From: Negativicutes bacterium
GTDB lineage: Bacteria > Bacillota_C > Negativicutes > Sporomusales_B > JARLHX01
Assembly: GCA_031292035.1 (NCBI GenBank)
Contig: JARLHX010000387.1
Coordinates: forward strand, 122,343-186,342
Direction of reading: 5' to 3'
DNA: 64,000 bases
Numbering within the stretch: position 1 is the stretch's first letter; every line of letters begins with the position of its first letter. Under the pieces are notes generated by a model. It had not been told where the DNA came from and searched no databases. It saw only the letters and a list, made by a program, of their open reading frames with translations. The position numbers and the translations under genes were made by a program. Below, in pieces: positions 41,057 to 51,097 of the stretch.

Positions 41057-42647
41057 TGAAAACGGTTTTGTAATCCCCATCTACGGGCCTAGCGAAAACG
41101 AGGGCGTGGGTGGGTTGAAGGGTGCGACCGATCGTGCTTCTGATGAGGATATCGCCAAGGCAAAAGCGGCCGCCCTCAAGACTCAAACTTCCTCGGATCT
41201 GGCGGACCAAATGGCTGCCATCATGGCGGCCGGCCAAAAGACCCCGACCCACGCCGTCCACGATCACGCTGCGGCGATTCAGCGGGCCAACCAGCAGGCG
41301 GCGCAACTTATGGCCGACCTTAATAAAAAGGTCGCCAGCAGCTCCAGCAACGTCTACGAAACGGGAATGGCCAACATAGCCGATGAAGTTCAGCGCATGA
41401 ATAAAGAGGTCGCCGACATTACCAAAAACGGCGGCGACGCTTCGGTCCTCTCCGATAAAATCGCCCAGTATCAACAGGTGGCAGCGGCCAAGGTCACGGA
41501 CAATTGGCGCCAGGCGTGGCAGGATGTTAAAGACCAGGCATCGTTGGTTAATGCCCAACTGCTGCACGACAAGGGCGCCGAGGCCGACGCCGAGTATCAA
41601 ATCGCGCTCACCCGGATTGCGAAGGAACAAAAGGCCGAACTTGACGCCATCGCCCAAAGTGGCAACGACAAAGAGGCGATAAACCAGGCGAACGCGGACG
41701 CTGCGGCCAAGAGGAAAGCGGCCGCCCAGAAGCACGATTATACCAAGGGCGACAACACGCTCAAGGCGGATCAACAAGCCCTGGAAAGTGCCCAACTGCA
41801 AGTCACCATCGCCGGCAAAACACAGGCCCAGGTGGACGCCATAAAGCAGCGGGGCCTGGCGACGTATATTGCCGACTTGAACGCTGAGTATGCCGCTGCG
41901 GGCACCGATGCCGATCGGAAACTGTCAATCCAGCGACAGCTCGCCGATGCCATTACGCAGCAGAACCAAATCGCTGCCACCAACGTACACACGGCCTGGG
42001 ATGTTGCCTTCAAGGAGATCGCGAACCAGCAAACCAACTACTCCGATATTATTGTGGGCGCCTGGAACAACATTAGAAATGATATTGGGTCCACCTTTGA
42101 TAAAATTGTCGATCAAGGTATGTCCGCCACGGACGCCCTGCGGAATATCTTTCAGTCCGTCGTTCAAGACATCGAGAAAATGTTTCTCAAGATGTGGGAG
42201 GAACAGTACATCATGGGTCCGCTGCAGCAGCTGCTTGGCAGCATGGGGCTGGGCGGCGCTACCGGCGGTGGTGGCGGTGGTGGTACACCGGCCGGTTTAA
42301 CTTCCATCCCGGCTCCGAGCGAGGCTTACGGCCTTGGTTTTGCTGCCCAAGGTGGCGGTGTTTCCGGCTGGACTGTTGTCGGCGAGCAAGGACCTGAGCT
42401 GGCGTATTTTGGCGACTCGGCCCGCGTCTACAACGCCGGTGAGTCGACGGCCATGGCCAGTTCGGCCGGCGCCTCGGCAAGCCCGAACATTAACGTGAAT
42501 GTTGTTAACCGCAGCGGTCAGCAGCTATCCGTCACGCAACAGGCCCAGTACGACCCGGCCACCCACACAACCTTGATGCAGATGTTCGTCGATGGCGTGA
42601 ACAAGAACCTCGCCGGGTCCCGCGATCTGCTGTTTGGGAGGGGTTAA
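40926..42647 (+). CDS. Tape measure protein, C-terminal part
   Basis: 573 residues in the frame that continues the tape measure. Contains the hydrophobic AGGWLGVAVAIGYATYKLI segment, long Ala/Gln/Lys-rich helices and the C-terminal glycine-rich tail (VVGEQGPELAYFG) common to tape measure ends. Without one base near 40901, the two parts join smoothly. Confidence 0.8.
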   Translation: MAGGWLGVAVAIGYATYKLIEYATQQNGVQSKRYAAHGQEPQYDENGFVIPIYGPSENEGVGGLKGATDRASDEDIAKAKAAALKTQTSSDLADQMAAIMAAGQKTPTHAVHDHAAAIQRANQQAAQLMADLNKKVASSSSNVYETGMANIADEVQRMNKEVADITKNGGDASVLSDKIAQYQQVAAAKVTDNWRQAWQDVKDQASLVNAQLLHDKGAEADAEYQIALTRIAKEQKAELDAIAQSGNDKEAINQANADAAAKRKAAAQKHDYTKGDNTLKADQQALESAQLQVTIAGKTQAQVDAIKQRGLATYIADLNAEYAAAGTDADRKLSIQRQLADAITQQNQIAATNVHTAWDVAFKEIANQQTNYSDIIVGAWNNIRNDIGSTFDKIVDQGMSATDALRNIFQSVVQDIEKMFLKMWEEQYIMGPLQQLLGSMGLGGATGGGGGGGTPAGLTSIPAPSEAYGLGFAAQGGGVSGWTVVGEQGPELAYFGDSARVYNAGESTAMASSAGASASPNINVNVVNRSGQQLSVTQQAQYDPATHTTLMQMFVDGVNKNLAGSRDLLFGRG

Positions 42648-42651
42648 AAAA

Positions 42652-43002
42652 ATGAGCTATCCTGCTTTTCCGGCTATCGCGCCTCCTTCGTTGTCGCCTT
42701 CCGGGGCGCAGGAGGATATTTTTCAAGATAACAAAATCAGCTCTCCTGTTGATGGCGGCTACTCAGTTAGCCGCTCGCGCTATACCCGGGCTACGATGGG
42801 CAAGAACTACACCTGGGTGGCCATGACAAACGAGGATTATGCGCTTTTCAAACCTTTTGTGTTGGCGAATTACGCCAACATTTTTATTTGGCCCGATCAG
42901 GACACCGGTGCTCCGGGGAATATGCAGTTCGTTTCGCCACCCAAGGCCATAAAAACCCTGTTGGGCTACTGGCATGTGGAAATATCGATCGTGGAGGCGT
43001 AG
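42652..43002 (+). CDS. Lambda gpM-like minor tail protein
   Basis: A 116-aa protein in the position and size of lambda gpM: RYTRATMGKNYTWVAMTN and FKPFVLANYAN. ATG at 42652 after GGGAGGGG. Confidence 0.7.
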   Translation: MSYPAFPAIAPPSLSPSGAQEDIFQDNKISSPVDGGYSVSRSRYTRATMGKNYTWVAMTNEDYALFKPFVLANYANIFIWPDQDTGAPGNMQFVSPPKAIKTLLGYWHVEISIVEA

Positions 43003-43005
43003 CTT

Positions 43006-43629
43006 ATGCCATTACCCTTTTCGAGCGCCGGCCTAATCGAGAAAAACAAACTTTCTAATGACCACCCCTGGCTTGTGTTGTTCGAGGTGCAGCTGCCCGA
43101 TGGGACGAGCGCCCACCTGGCGAAGAACAACGAGGTCGTGACCTGGCGGGACATCGCCTGGGAGCCTATCCCGGTGCTGCTGTCGGACAACACCCAGGAT
43201 ATGAAGGCAATGTCTACGTTTACCATTCAAATCTCCAACGTTTCCGGCGTTGTTCAATCCTATCTGGAAGAGTACAACGGCCTGGTTGATTGCGTGATAG
43301 TGATCCGCCTGGTCCACGCGGCGCACCTGGACAACACGACGCCGGAGATCGAGGAATCCTTCAATGTTCAAAGCACGACCTATGATGAAGAGTGGGTCAC
43401 ATTTACCTTGGGGTCCGATTTTTGGATGTACTACCGGGCGCTCGCCGATCGCTACTTGCCGGATTTTTGCTGCTGGAAATATGCGAAAATCAAATGCGGC
43501 GTGCCGGCGGCGGTGCTAAGGCAATTCCCTTCTTGCTGCCACACGCTGGCAGATTGCAAACTCCGGAATAACGCGCTGCGGTTCGGCGGCGCTCCGGGAA
43601 TGGGGGGATTCTATGCTTCTGACATCTGA
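43006..43629 (+). CDS. Lambda gpL-like minor tail protein
   Basis: A 207-aa protein. The C-terminus carries cysteines FCCWKYAKIKCG ... CCHTLADCKLRNNA and RFGGAPG, the pattern that binds an Fe-S cluster in lambda gpL. Overlaps the gpK-like gene by 17 bases. Confidence 0.8.
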   Translation: MPLPFSSAGLIEKNKLSNDHPWLVLFEVQLPDGTSAHLAKNNEVVTWRDIAWEPIPVLLSDNTQDMKAMSTFTIQISNVSGVVQSYLEEYNGLVDCVIVIRLVHAAHLDNTTPEIEESFNVQSTTYDEEWVTFTLGSDFWMYYRALADRYLPDFCCWKYAKIKCGVPAAVLRQFPSCCHTLADCKLRNNALRFGGAPGMGGFYASDI

Positions 43630-43993
43630 TCTTGTGGGTAAACCCTTCAAAGATGGCGGCCGAGGCCCTGGTGCTTTCGATTGCTGGGGGTTGGCCGTGG
43701 AGGTGTTCCGCCGGTTCGGCATTGAGATCCCCGACTACCGGATCAGCTGCGAGTCGGTCAATACTGGGGTTATGTGTAAGCGTGAACAATGGGCGCCGTG
43801 CATCGGAGAGATTCCGTCGCCTGCGCTCGTTGTGTTTACGACGGCCGGCATCACCGACCACATTGGTGTTTATCTCGGTGCCGGCAAATTCATCCACGCC
43901 CACCGCTCGGCCGGCGTGGTGGTTACTGGCGTCGACCACGTATTTTGGAAAAGGCGCATTGAGGGCTTTTATGTGCCCGGGTGGTTGCCATGA
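43613..43993 (+). CDS. NlpC/P60 tail peptidase (gpK-like)
   Basis: A 126-aa NlpC/P60 protein. AFDCWGLAVEVF supplies the catalytic Cys, TDHIGVYLGAGKFIH the His. Lambda gpK also has a JAB domain; only the NlpC part is present here. Likely opens peptidoglycan during DNA entry or aids tip assembly. Confidence 0.85.
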   Translation: MLLTSDLVGKPFKDGGRGPGAFDCWGLAVEVFRRFGIEIPDYRISCESVNTGVMCKREQWAPCIGEIPSPALVVFTTAGITDHIGVYLGAGKFIHAHRSAGVVVTGVDHVFWKRRIEGFYVPGWLP

Positions 43994-46900
43994 AACTAAT
44001 ATTCATCCGGAACCCGCTCGCGCCGGAGCGTCGGGAAATAAAACATTTGGAGGCCGGGCTGACAGTCGCCGAGCATATCGCTCCGATCTTGCAGCTCTGG
44101 CCTGGCACAGAGTTTTCCGCCAGCATCAACGGGCACCTGTTGCTGCAGGAGGAATGGGGCGCCCTGGTCCCTGGCGACGAGGACAGCCTAGTGCTGCACC
44201 CGGTCCTGGGCAGCGGCGTGTCGAACTTCTTCCGGGCCATCTTCGATATTGCTTTAATGAGCATGGTTGGCGGTTTCTTAGGAAACATGGGCGGAAACCC
44301 TTTCTGGAAAGCTGTATTGACCGGCGTCGGATCTTATATCGGCGGCCGGATCGCCAACGCCATCTTGCCGCCTCCCAGACAAGACCTTAACACGCAGCAG
44401 CAGCAATCAAACACATACGGTTGGAACGGCCCGCAGCCGACGGCCCAGCCCGGGACGCCGGTGGCGAAAACCTACGGCACCGTCAGGATCGCGCCGGTCC
44501 TGCTGGCCCGGTTCATCACATCGGACGGCAGTAATCAGTATCTGAACCTCTTATATTCCGGCGGCGAAGGTCCGGTCGACTCCGTGGACAACATCCTGAT
44601 CGACGGCAACCCCATCGGAAACTACGGCACCAACATCCAGGTTGATATTCGGTATGGCGCCAACGACCAGACGGTGATTCTTAATTTCGGCGACGTAGTA
44701 ACTGATTTTCAGCTGGGTTATGAGCTGGACACGGCCGGCCATTGGGCGACCCAGACCACCATCGGCACAGCGGACCAGGGGCTGCAGATCACGCTAGAAT
44801 TTCCTTACGGCCTCGCCCACGTCAACAGCGACGGCAGCCTGGGCAATGCCTCGGTCGCGGTAGAGGCCCAGTACCAGGTCGCGGGCAGCGGGTTCTGGTG
44901 GGAGTGGAATCTGCCGAATAGCGGAACCATCACCGGCGCCCAAAACTCGGCGATGTGGAAAACTTTCCGGCTGGACAACCTGGCGCCTGGCCAGTATAAC
45001 GTCCGTGTGCGCTGCGTCAGCAAATCTGGCACAACCGTGGAAGATATGACCCGGGTGATGTGGGTCACGCTCTCCGAGGTAATCTACCAGGATTTTTCCT
45101 ACCCGAACCGCGTCCTGGTCGGCATCAAGGCCCTGGCCACTAGCCAACTGAGTAATTCCGATCCGAGCGTAACCTGGGAGCAGACGCGTTCGAAGGTCTA
45201 TGTCTGGAATCCGAACACTCATAAATACGAGCAGCAACGCGCCTCGAACCCCTACTGGGCCTGCTACGATCTAATCCACCAAGCAAAACCTTTGAAGAAC
45301 ATTAACACCGGCCAGTATGAATACTGCATCGATGGAAACCCGGCCATTCGGGTTGATTACGCCGCCTTCGCTGCCGCTGCGGCCTACGCCGATGGGCTGT
45401 TAAACGGCGACTACCGCTTCAGTTTGAACATTTACCTGGCGGAAAACCTGAGCTTTTGGGACGCCCTGGCGCGGTTCGCCATCGTGGGGCGCGGCACGAT
45501 CATCCCCAAGGGCACACTGTATAGCTGTATCTGTGATATGCCCAGCGCTCCGGTCCAACTGTTCACGGTCGGCAACATCGCTGCGAAATCCTTCAAAGGC
45601 GGTTTTCAAGGCACCAGGGACCGGGCCTCCAGCGTGGAGGTCACTTTTTATAACAGAACTAAAGATTATTCGATCGACCAGGCGGTTTATTATGGCCCTG
45701 GCTACGAGTCCGCGGCCGTGATCGCCAACCCGGTACAGACCACCTACTATGGAATCACCGATTATCTGCACGCCTACGCTGAGGCCGCCTATCTTTCACG
45801 TTGCAACCAGTACCTGGTCCGCACCGAGAACTGGGAGGCGGATATCGACGCTATAGCTTGTACGCTGGGCGATGTCGTTTCCGTGCAGCACGACATTCCG
45901 AAGTGGGGTCTGGCCGGTGGCCGGATCGTGTCCGCGACGGAAACCACAGTCACGCTGGATAAAGAGGTCACGCTGCTCGCCGACCAGGATTATGCGCTGA
46001 AAATTCGCTTGTACACCGACGAGGTTATCGACGTGCCGGTAAACGGCCACGCCGAGGATACAACAACGGACATCCTTTCGATGGTGGCACCGTTCGCCAC
46101 GGTCCCGCAGCAGTACGACGTCTATGCTTTCGGCCCGATCGGAAAAGAAACAAAACCGTTTAAGATCACCCAGATCGCCAAGTCCGGCGACCAAAAAGTC
46201 AAAATCTCCGGCATCGAATACGTCGCTGCGGTTTATGACGAGGATATCCTCGCCCCGGTCGTCAAGTACAGCCTGCTCAACAATGCCGCCGTTGAAGTCA
46301 CTGGGCTGAACATCGGCCAGCAAACCTACCGGCAAAAAGACGGCACGATCATCTCCATCCTCAACATCTCCTGGGCCGTCCCTAAGAGCCTTGTGGCGGG
46401 CTACAACGTCTGGTATAGCAGCGATGGGGGCGTGACCTGGTCGCTGTGGGTTGCCGGCACCCAGGCGGCCAACGCGACAATAATGAACGTCAATGCCCTG
46501 ACGACCTATCTGGTAAAAGTCTGCACCGTCAGCGGTGCCGGGGTTGCGTCCGTGGGCGTGATCTCCGGCCCGGTTCTCGTTACTGGCAAAATTTTACCGC
46601 CGGACCCTGTGCAGGGTCTTTCCTGGCAGGAAGTAAACGGCGGTTTTTTACTGAAATGGCAGGCAAACGCCGAGCCGGATATCGTCGGCTATAACGTATA
46701 CCAGGGCGCCAACAACGCTACCATGGATGGCAGCGCACTAATTGCGCAAACGATTATGACCACCAGTTTGCTGGTCCCGGAATCGCAGGCTGGCGCGTAT
46801 GCTTTCCATGTTGTCGCGGTAGACACCAGCGGCAACGTTTCGCCGGCGCCGGCCACTGTCCTAGCCTCGTTCTCTGTGCCGGCCGACGTTGTCGGTTTCG

Positions 46901-47976
46901 ACGTGGTGCGCGACGGCGACAACCTGTCGTTTATGTGGCAGCTGGTCCCTGGCGCGGCCGTCTACGAAATTCGCCGGTTAAGTTGGGAAAAAGGCCAGCG
47001 CGTCGGCCGAACGACCAGCCCATACTTCAACTGCCTTTTCCCAACGCCGGGCGATCATGCTTTTTATATCAAGGCCGTCGACCAATACGGCAACTACAGC
47101 GTAAACGCGGCGACCGCGAGAGTAGTCATCATTGATTCCGGAAACCGGAACGCGGTCATTACCGTGGACCAGGTGGCCGACGGCTGGCCCGGGGTGACGC
47201 TGAACGCCTTCGTGGATAGCGGCAACGGCGCCCTGCAACTGAGCGACGGTGCCACGCGCGGCCTACACATCCTCGACGTCGATCTCGGGAAGTCTTTCAC
47301 CGCCCGGAACATGATTCTGTCGAACATGGTCGGCGTGGATGATTCCGGAATAACCTGGGGCGACGCGGGCTTCTCCTGGGCGGATGTCGAGGCCCAGGCG
47401 CCGTGGCTGCCTGACGGCGACATATCCGGCGCCGCCCTGGACAACCAGATCTCGCTGTACACCGGCCTTCCGGCTAATGTCATCGAGTCCTTCCCGCTGG
47501 ACGGCACGGTCGCTGGCGACAAAGGAACCCCAGCGCTGGAATCGGTCAAAGTGTCCTTTGCGGACGGCCGCTTCAAACAAGGCGCTTTCGTCGGCGATCT
47601 GACCCGGCTGTCCTGGGATGTGAGTATCCCGGCCACCTTCAACACCATTTTTACCGTGTCCGTGAACCACCCGGTGGTCGACAACGTAGTCTTCCTCACG
47701 TTACAGGGCAGCGCTGGCTATCTGTTCGTCGGCTTTGAGCCTGCGAACGGCGACGATCTGGGCACATTTTATCTGCAGGACCACCTCGGCAATCGGGTGG
47801 AGGCTGCGCTCCAATTCAGAAACACAGACTGGCTGTCCTTCGGCATAGCGCAAACTACGACAACACGGAAGCTGTTTGCCTACTCTTTCAGCACCGGAGC
47901 GGTCGCGGAAGCCTCCGGGGCCTATGCGCCGATCGGAAGTTTCACGGCTGCTTTCTTGTACCCCAAAATAAACTAA
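43990..47976 (+). CDS. Tail tip attachment protein J with gpI-like N-terminus
   Basis: A 1328-aa protein. Residues 1-80 are a ubiquitin-like gpI-type domain, residues about 80-125 are two hydrophobic segments rich in Gly (MSMVGGFLGNMGG), and then comes the tip attachment core (QPGTPVAKTYGTVRIAPVL). Fibronectin-type III-like repeats (VTGLNIGQQTYRQKDG, VQGLSWQEVNGGFLLKWQA) follow and the end is a beta-rich domain. Host attachment structure. Confidence 0.9.
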   Translation: MKLIFIRNPLAPERREIKHLEAGLTVAEHIAPILQLWPGTEFSASINGHLLLQEEWGALVPGDEDSLVLHPVLGSGVSNFFRAIFDIALMSMVGGFLGNMGGNPFWKAVLTGVGSYIGGRIANAILPPPRQDLNTQQQQSNTYGWNGPQPTAQPGTPVAKTYGTVRIAPVLLARFITSDGSNQYLNLLYSGGEGPVDSVDNILIDGNPIGNYGTNIQVDIRYGANDQTVILNFGDVVTDFQLGYELDTAGHWATQTTIGTADQGLQITLEFPYGLAHVNSDGSLGNASVAVEAQYQVAGSGFWWEWNLPNSGTITGAQNSAMWKTFRLDNLAPGQYNVRVRCVSKSGTTVEDMTRVMWVTLSEVIYQDFSYPNRVLVGIKALATSQLSNSDPSVTWEQTRSKVYVWNPNTHKYEQQRASNPYWACYDLIHQAKPLKNINTGQYEYCIDGNPAIRVDYAAFAAAAAYADGLLNGDYRFSLNIYLAENLSFWDALARFAIVGRGTIIPKGTLYSCICDMPSAPVQLFTVGNIAAKSFKGGFQGTRDRASSVEVTFYNRTKDYSIDQAVYYGPGYESAAVIANPVQTTYYGITDYLHAYAEAAYLSRCNQYLVRTENWEADIDAIACTLGDVVSVQHDIPKWGLAGGRIVSATETTVTLDKEVTLLADQDYALKIRLYTDEVIDVPVNGHAEDTTTDILSMVAPFATVPQQYDVYAFGPIGKETKPFKITQIAKSGDQKVKISGIEYVAAVYDEDILAPVVKYSLLNNAAVEVTGLNIGQQTYRQKDGTIISILNISWAVPKSLVAGYNVWYSSDGGVTWSLWVAGTQAANATIMNVNALTTYLVKVCTVSGAGVASVGVISGPVLVTGKILPPDPVQGLSWQEVNGGFLLKWQANAEPDIVGYNVYQGANNATMDGSALIAQTIMTTSLLVPESQAGAYAFHVVAVDTSGNVSPAPATVLASFSVPADVVGFDVVRDGDNLSFMWQLVPGAAVYEIRRLSWEKGQRVGRTTSPYFNCLFPTPGDHAFYIKAVDQYGNYSVNAATARVVIIDSGNRNAVITVDQVADGWPGVTLNAFVDSGNGALQLSDGATRGLHILDVDLGKSFTARNMILSNMVGVDDSGITWGDAGFSWADVEAQAPWLPDGDISGAALDNQISLYTGLPANVIESFPLDGTVAGDKGTPALESVKVSFADGRFKQGAFVGDLTRLSWDVSIPATFNTIFTVSVNHPVVDNVVFLTLQGSAGYLFVGFEPANGDDLGTFYLQDHLGNRVEAALQFRNTDWLSFGIAQTTTTRKLFAYSFSTGAVAEASGAYAPIGSFTAAFLYPKIN

Positions 47977-47990
47977 AACGGAGGACCCCG

Positions 47991-49247
47991 ATGAAGGGAA
48001 AGGTATTCGTCGCGCTACTGGCTTCGGTTATGGGCTGGGCGCTAGACCTGTTTGATCTGTTTCTCCTGCTGTTCATTGCGCCGGTGGTCGGCGCTCTCTT
48101 TTTTCCAGCCTCGGACCCGATGCTGTCTCTAGTCGGGGTGTATGCGGGCTTCGCGGTGTCGGCTCTGGTCCGGCCGATCGGCGGCATGGTGTGTGGTTCG
48201 TTCGCCGATCGACGCGGGCGCCGGGTGACGCTGCTGGCGACAATGACCGGCGTGGGAATAACCACTGCATTGATGGGCGCCCTGCCGACGGTCGCGGCGA
48301 TCGGGCCGCTGGCCACGGGCCTGTTCGTGCTGCTCCGGGTCTTCCAGGGTCTTTTCGTGGGCGGCGTGAACGCGGCCACTCACACGATCGGCACCGAATC
48401 GGTCCCTCCGTCATGGCGAGGTTGGGCCGGGGGGCTTATCCAGGGCGCCGGTGGCGGCATCGGCATGGTGTTAGCCTCGGGCGTATATAAAATCTGCGTG
48501 ATCGCCTTCCCGGGGGATTTATTCTCGACCTGGGGGTGGCGCTTCATGTTTTTCTCGGGTGCCCTGAGCGCCCTGGTCGCGTTTCTGCTGTTCTCCTTTC
48601 TCAGCGAGTCACCCTATTTCGCGGAGCTGCAAAAAAGCCAGATAACAGAGAAAGCGCCCATCAAGGCGCTATTTTCGGCTCAGTATCGCGGGATTGTCTT
48701 GTTAAATTGCGCCGTGGTGATCGCCGGAGCCAGCCTTTACTACCTCACCGCCGGCTATCTGCCGGTGTTCTTGGGGGTGGTTAGCCACCTATCCCGGCCC
48801 GAAGTGGCCGACATTCTGATGTGGACAGGGGTTGCCGGGGTCCTGGCCAGCGTGGCAGCCGGGCAGCTCGGGGAAATCTTCGGGCGCCGGGCGGTCCTGT
48901 GGGGCTGCGGCGCCGGCGGCGTCATCCTGGCCGGGTTCGCCTACCAGACGCTCGCGATCACGCCTGTGCTGGCCCTGCCGCTCGGACTGGCGCTCTCGGT
49001 CGTCGGCAACGCTCCCTGCACCTTGATTTTTCTAAACGAGCGCTTCCCCACGGCGATCCGGGCGACTGGAACGGCCTTTTGTTGGAATATCGGGTATGGT
49101 GTCGGGGGTATGATGCCGCTCTTTGTTACGGTTCTCAGCCCACAAGCTTTAGATATACCGATTCGGTTGGCCTGGTTCCTGGGAGTAATGGGGCTACTGC
49201 TGCTGGTGTGCCCGTTCCTGTTTTCCGAGACAAAAGGCAACTTTTAA
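47991..49247 (+). CDS. MFS transporter inside the tail operon
   Basis: A 418-aa protein with about 12 transmembrane helices and the MFS signature GSFADRRGRRVTLL between helices 2 and 3, and WGWRFMFF. Resembles metabolite:H+ symporters. CGGAGG precedes the ATG, and GC content and codon use match the tail genes around it. Placed between the tail tip gene and the next fibre gene in the same operon. Substrate unknown. Confidence 0.9.
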   Translation: MKGKVFVALLASVMGWALDLFDLFLLLFIAPVVGALFFPASDPMLSLVGVYAGFAVSALVRPIGGMVCGSFADRRGRRVTLLATMTGVGITTALMGALPTVAAIGPLATGLFVLLRVFQGLFVGGVNAATHTIGTESVPPSWRGWAGGLIQGAGGGIGMVLASGVYKICVIAFPGDLFSTWGWRFMFFSGALSALVAFLLFSFLSESPYFAELQKSQITEKAPIKALFSAQYRGIVLLNCAVVIAGASLYYLTAGYLPVFLGVVSHLSRPEVADILMWTGVAGVLASVAAGQLGEIFGRRAVLWGCGAGGVILAGFAYQTLAITPVLALPLGLALSVVGNAPCTLIFLNERFPTAIRATGTAFCWNIGYGVGGMMPLFVTVLSPQALDIPIRLAWFLGVMGLLLLVCPFLFSETKGNF

Positions 49248-49259
49248 GGAGGCAAAATC

Positions 49260-49706
49260 ATGGAAATTCGCGATCTGCATCTGAAAGGTACTCTCCTGCT
49301 CACGCTCAAGAAGGAGGACGGCTCAGTCGAGGTCCGGCGGAAAGATAACATAATCGTCAATTCGGGCTTTGATTTCATTTGCGCCCAGGTGGCTGGCGCG
49401 CCGGCTGCGGTCATGCAGGCCATCGCTCTCGGCACCGGCAACAGTTCCCCGGTCGCTTCCCAGACGACGCTGGCGACGGAGCTGGCCCGCCAGGCCGCCA
49501 CTTACGCGCACACAAACGGCACCCAGACCTTCACCCTTAGCTCTACGTTTGGCCCTGGCGTGGCCACCGGCGCGATCACTGAGGCGGGTGTGTTTAACAG
49601 CACTTCTGCCAGCTCGGGCACCATGCTCGACCGCGTGACGTTTTCGGTGATAAACAAAGGCGCCTCGGACACTTTGACGGCTCAGTTTCAATTCACCCTG
49701 AGCTAA
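49260..49706 (+). CDS. Tail fibre-type protein, 148 aa
   Basis: AAGGAGG precedes the ATG. RRKDNIIVNSGFDFICAQVAG and GPGVATGAITEAGVFN resemble small fibre/tail proteins of phages. It is thought to be structural by context. Confidence 0.65.
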   Translation: MEIRDLHLKGTLLLTLKKEDGSVEVRRKDNIIVNSGFDFICAQVAGAPAAVMQAIALGTGNSSPVASQTTLATELARQAATYAHTNGTQTFTLSSTFGPGVATGAITEAGVFNSTSASSGTMLDRVTFSVINKGASDTLTAQFQFTLS

Positions 49707-49731
49707 TGAGGTCTGGAAGGGGGGATTTTCT

Positions 49732-51078
49732 GTGGCTTTTCCTACTAGCGTAACTATAACCCCCACCAACGGGAGCAACTACACCTGGGCCGGCTCCGGG
49801 TTTGCCTGGGCCGCCCCAGATGGGGCTAAAACATGGGGATCGTCCTACTCGGTGGCCTATGCACTAAACGTCGGAGAAGGCTGGTCCACCGGCGAGGCTG
49901 TGTCCGGGCAGTACACTCTGGCGCAGAGCGAAGGGTGGCGCGTGGCTGAGTCCTGGTCCCAGGTTTTCATCCACATAATCGCGGAATCGCTGCAGATAAA
50001 CGAGGGCTGGGTGGACATTTGGCAGCCGCTGCTTCGGATTTTCGAGGGGTTGGCCGTGGCCGAGGCCCTGGCAAATTCCACGACGATCCCCAAGGCCGAG
50101 AGCTGGCACACGGACGAGCTGGCCACTCGGGCGCCACAGATCAACCCCCTGGAGGGCTGGCGCACCGACGAGGCGTGGTTCCAACAATACCTGCTCTCCC
50201 AGGCCGAGGGTTGGAACATGGACGAGCTGGGCGCTCGGGCGGTCAGCAGAACGTTGTATGAGTCGTGGCTGATCGCCGACAACCCGCCGGTGTGGGTCGC
50301 CGTCAAGGCATTTCTGGAAACCTTGAACACCGGCGAAACAATGACCCACGTTTGGCAGGACTTCTTGACTTTAGTGGAAGGCTTGACAATCGCCGAGGCG
50401 CCACAAAACGCTGTAACAAAGCCGCTCCGAGAACTCTGGTTCACGTCCGATAAGCTAACCAACGTGGCCACAAAAGGCGTCGCCGAAGGCTGGCAAACTG
50501 CGGAGGCGCCGACCACCCAGGTCGATTTCGAGCGGGTTTTCACGGAAGCGTGGAGCCTGGTTGATTCGCTCTCCAAGGCACAGGTCAAGGCGATCCTGGA
50601 GGCGCTCGATTTGGATGAGGCGTATCTCCGGAGCGCCAACGCGGTAATCTCCGACCTGGCGGTCGCCTCGGGCGATCTGACGGCGGACCAGTTCCTCAGC
50701 TCGATTTCCTCACCGGCGGGCTACGGCCCATTCACCGAGTTTATTCCCGGCGAGCTGGAATATCAAAAGGCGCTCATCGCCCTGGTCCTTGCCGGCCCTT
50801 TGACCACCGGCCGGCCGCAAGTTACTGAGTGGCGGCTGATGGTCGATGTGCCGGACAAGACGGACAGCGGCACATTGGCCCTGCCGGCGGCGAACACCTT
50901 CATTCCTTTCAAGGTCCGATTTTTCGCGGCGCCGGAGGTCATTGTCCAGCTCCGGGGCGGCAGCAGCGGCACGCCGGACATTACCGCCATAACCGACGCC
51001 GGATTTTATGTGCAGATCAACGACGCCACCGGGCACTCGATCGCCGGCGACATTGTCTGGTCGGCCGTCGGATATTAA
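49732..51078 (+). CDS. Repeat-containing tail fibre, 448 aa
   Basis: GTG start with AAGGGGGG. The first 45 residues cap the fibre; then about 13 imperfect repeats of 17-21 residues, each with an E(G/A/S)W or EGL start followed by an E, for example EGWSTGEAV, EGWRTDEAW, EGWNMDEL and EGLTIAEAP. The last 120 residues are a beta-rich domain (PDITAITDAGFYVQIN). It probably forms a helical or beta-solenoid shaft. Confidence 0.75.
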   Translation: MAFPTSVTITPTNGSNYTWAGSGFAWAAPDGAKTWGSSYSVAYALNVGEGWSTGEAVSGQYTLAQSEGWRVAESWSQVFIHIIAESLQINEGWVDIWQPLLRIFEGLAVAEALANSTTIPKAESWHTDELATRAPQINPLEGWRTDEAWFQQYLLSQAEGWNMDELGARAVSRTLYESWLIADNPPVWVAVKAFLETLNTGETMTHVWQDFLTLVEGLTIAEAPQNAVTKPLRELWFTSDKLTNVATKGVAEGWQTAEAPTTQVDFERVFTEAWSLVDSLSKAQVKAILEALDLDEAYLRSANAVISDLAVASGDLTADQFLSSISSPAGYGPFTEFIPGELEYQKALIALVLAGPLTTGRPQVTEWRLMVDVPDKTDSGTLALPAANTFIPFKVRFFAAPEVIVQLRGGSSGTPDITAITDAGFYVQINDATGHSIAGDIVWSAVGY

Positions 51079-51097
51079 TCGATGGGAGGTAAAGAGC

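Noticed and set aside
39566..41080. Minus-strand ORF of 504 codons opposite the tape measure gene
   Set aside because: Shadow of an Ala-rich GC-rich frame; composition and lack of motifs fit an antisense artefact.
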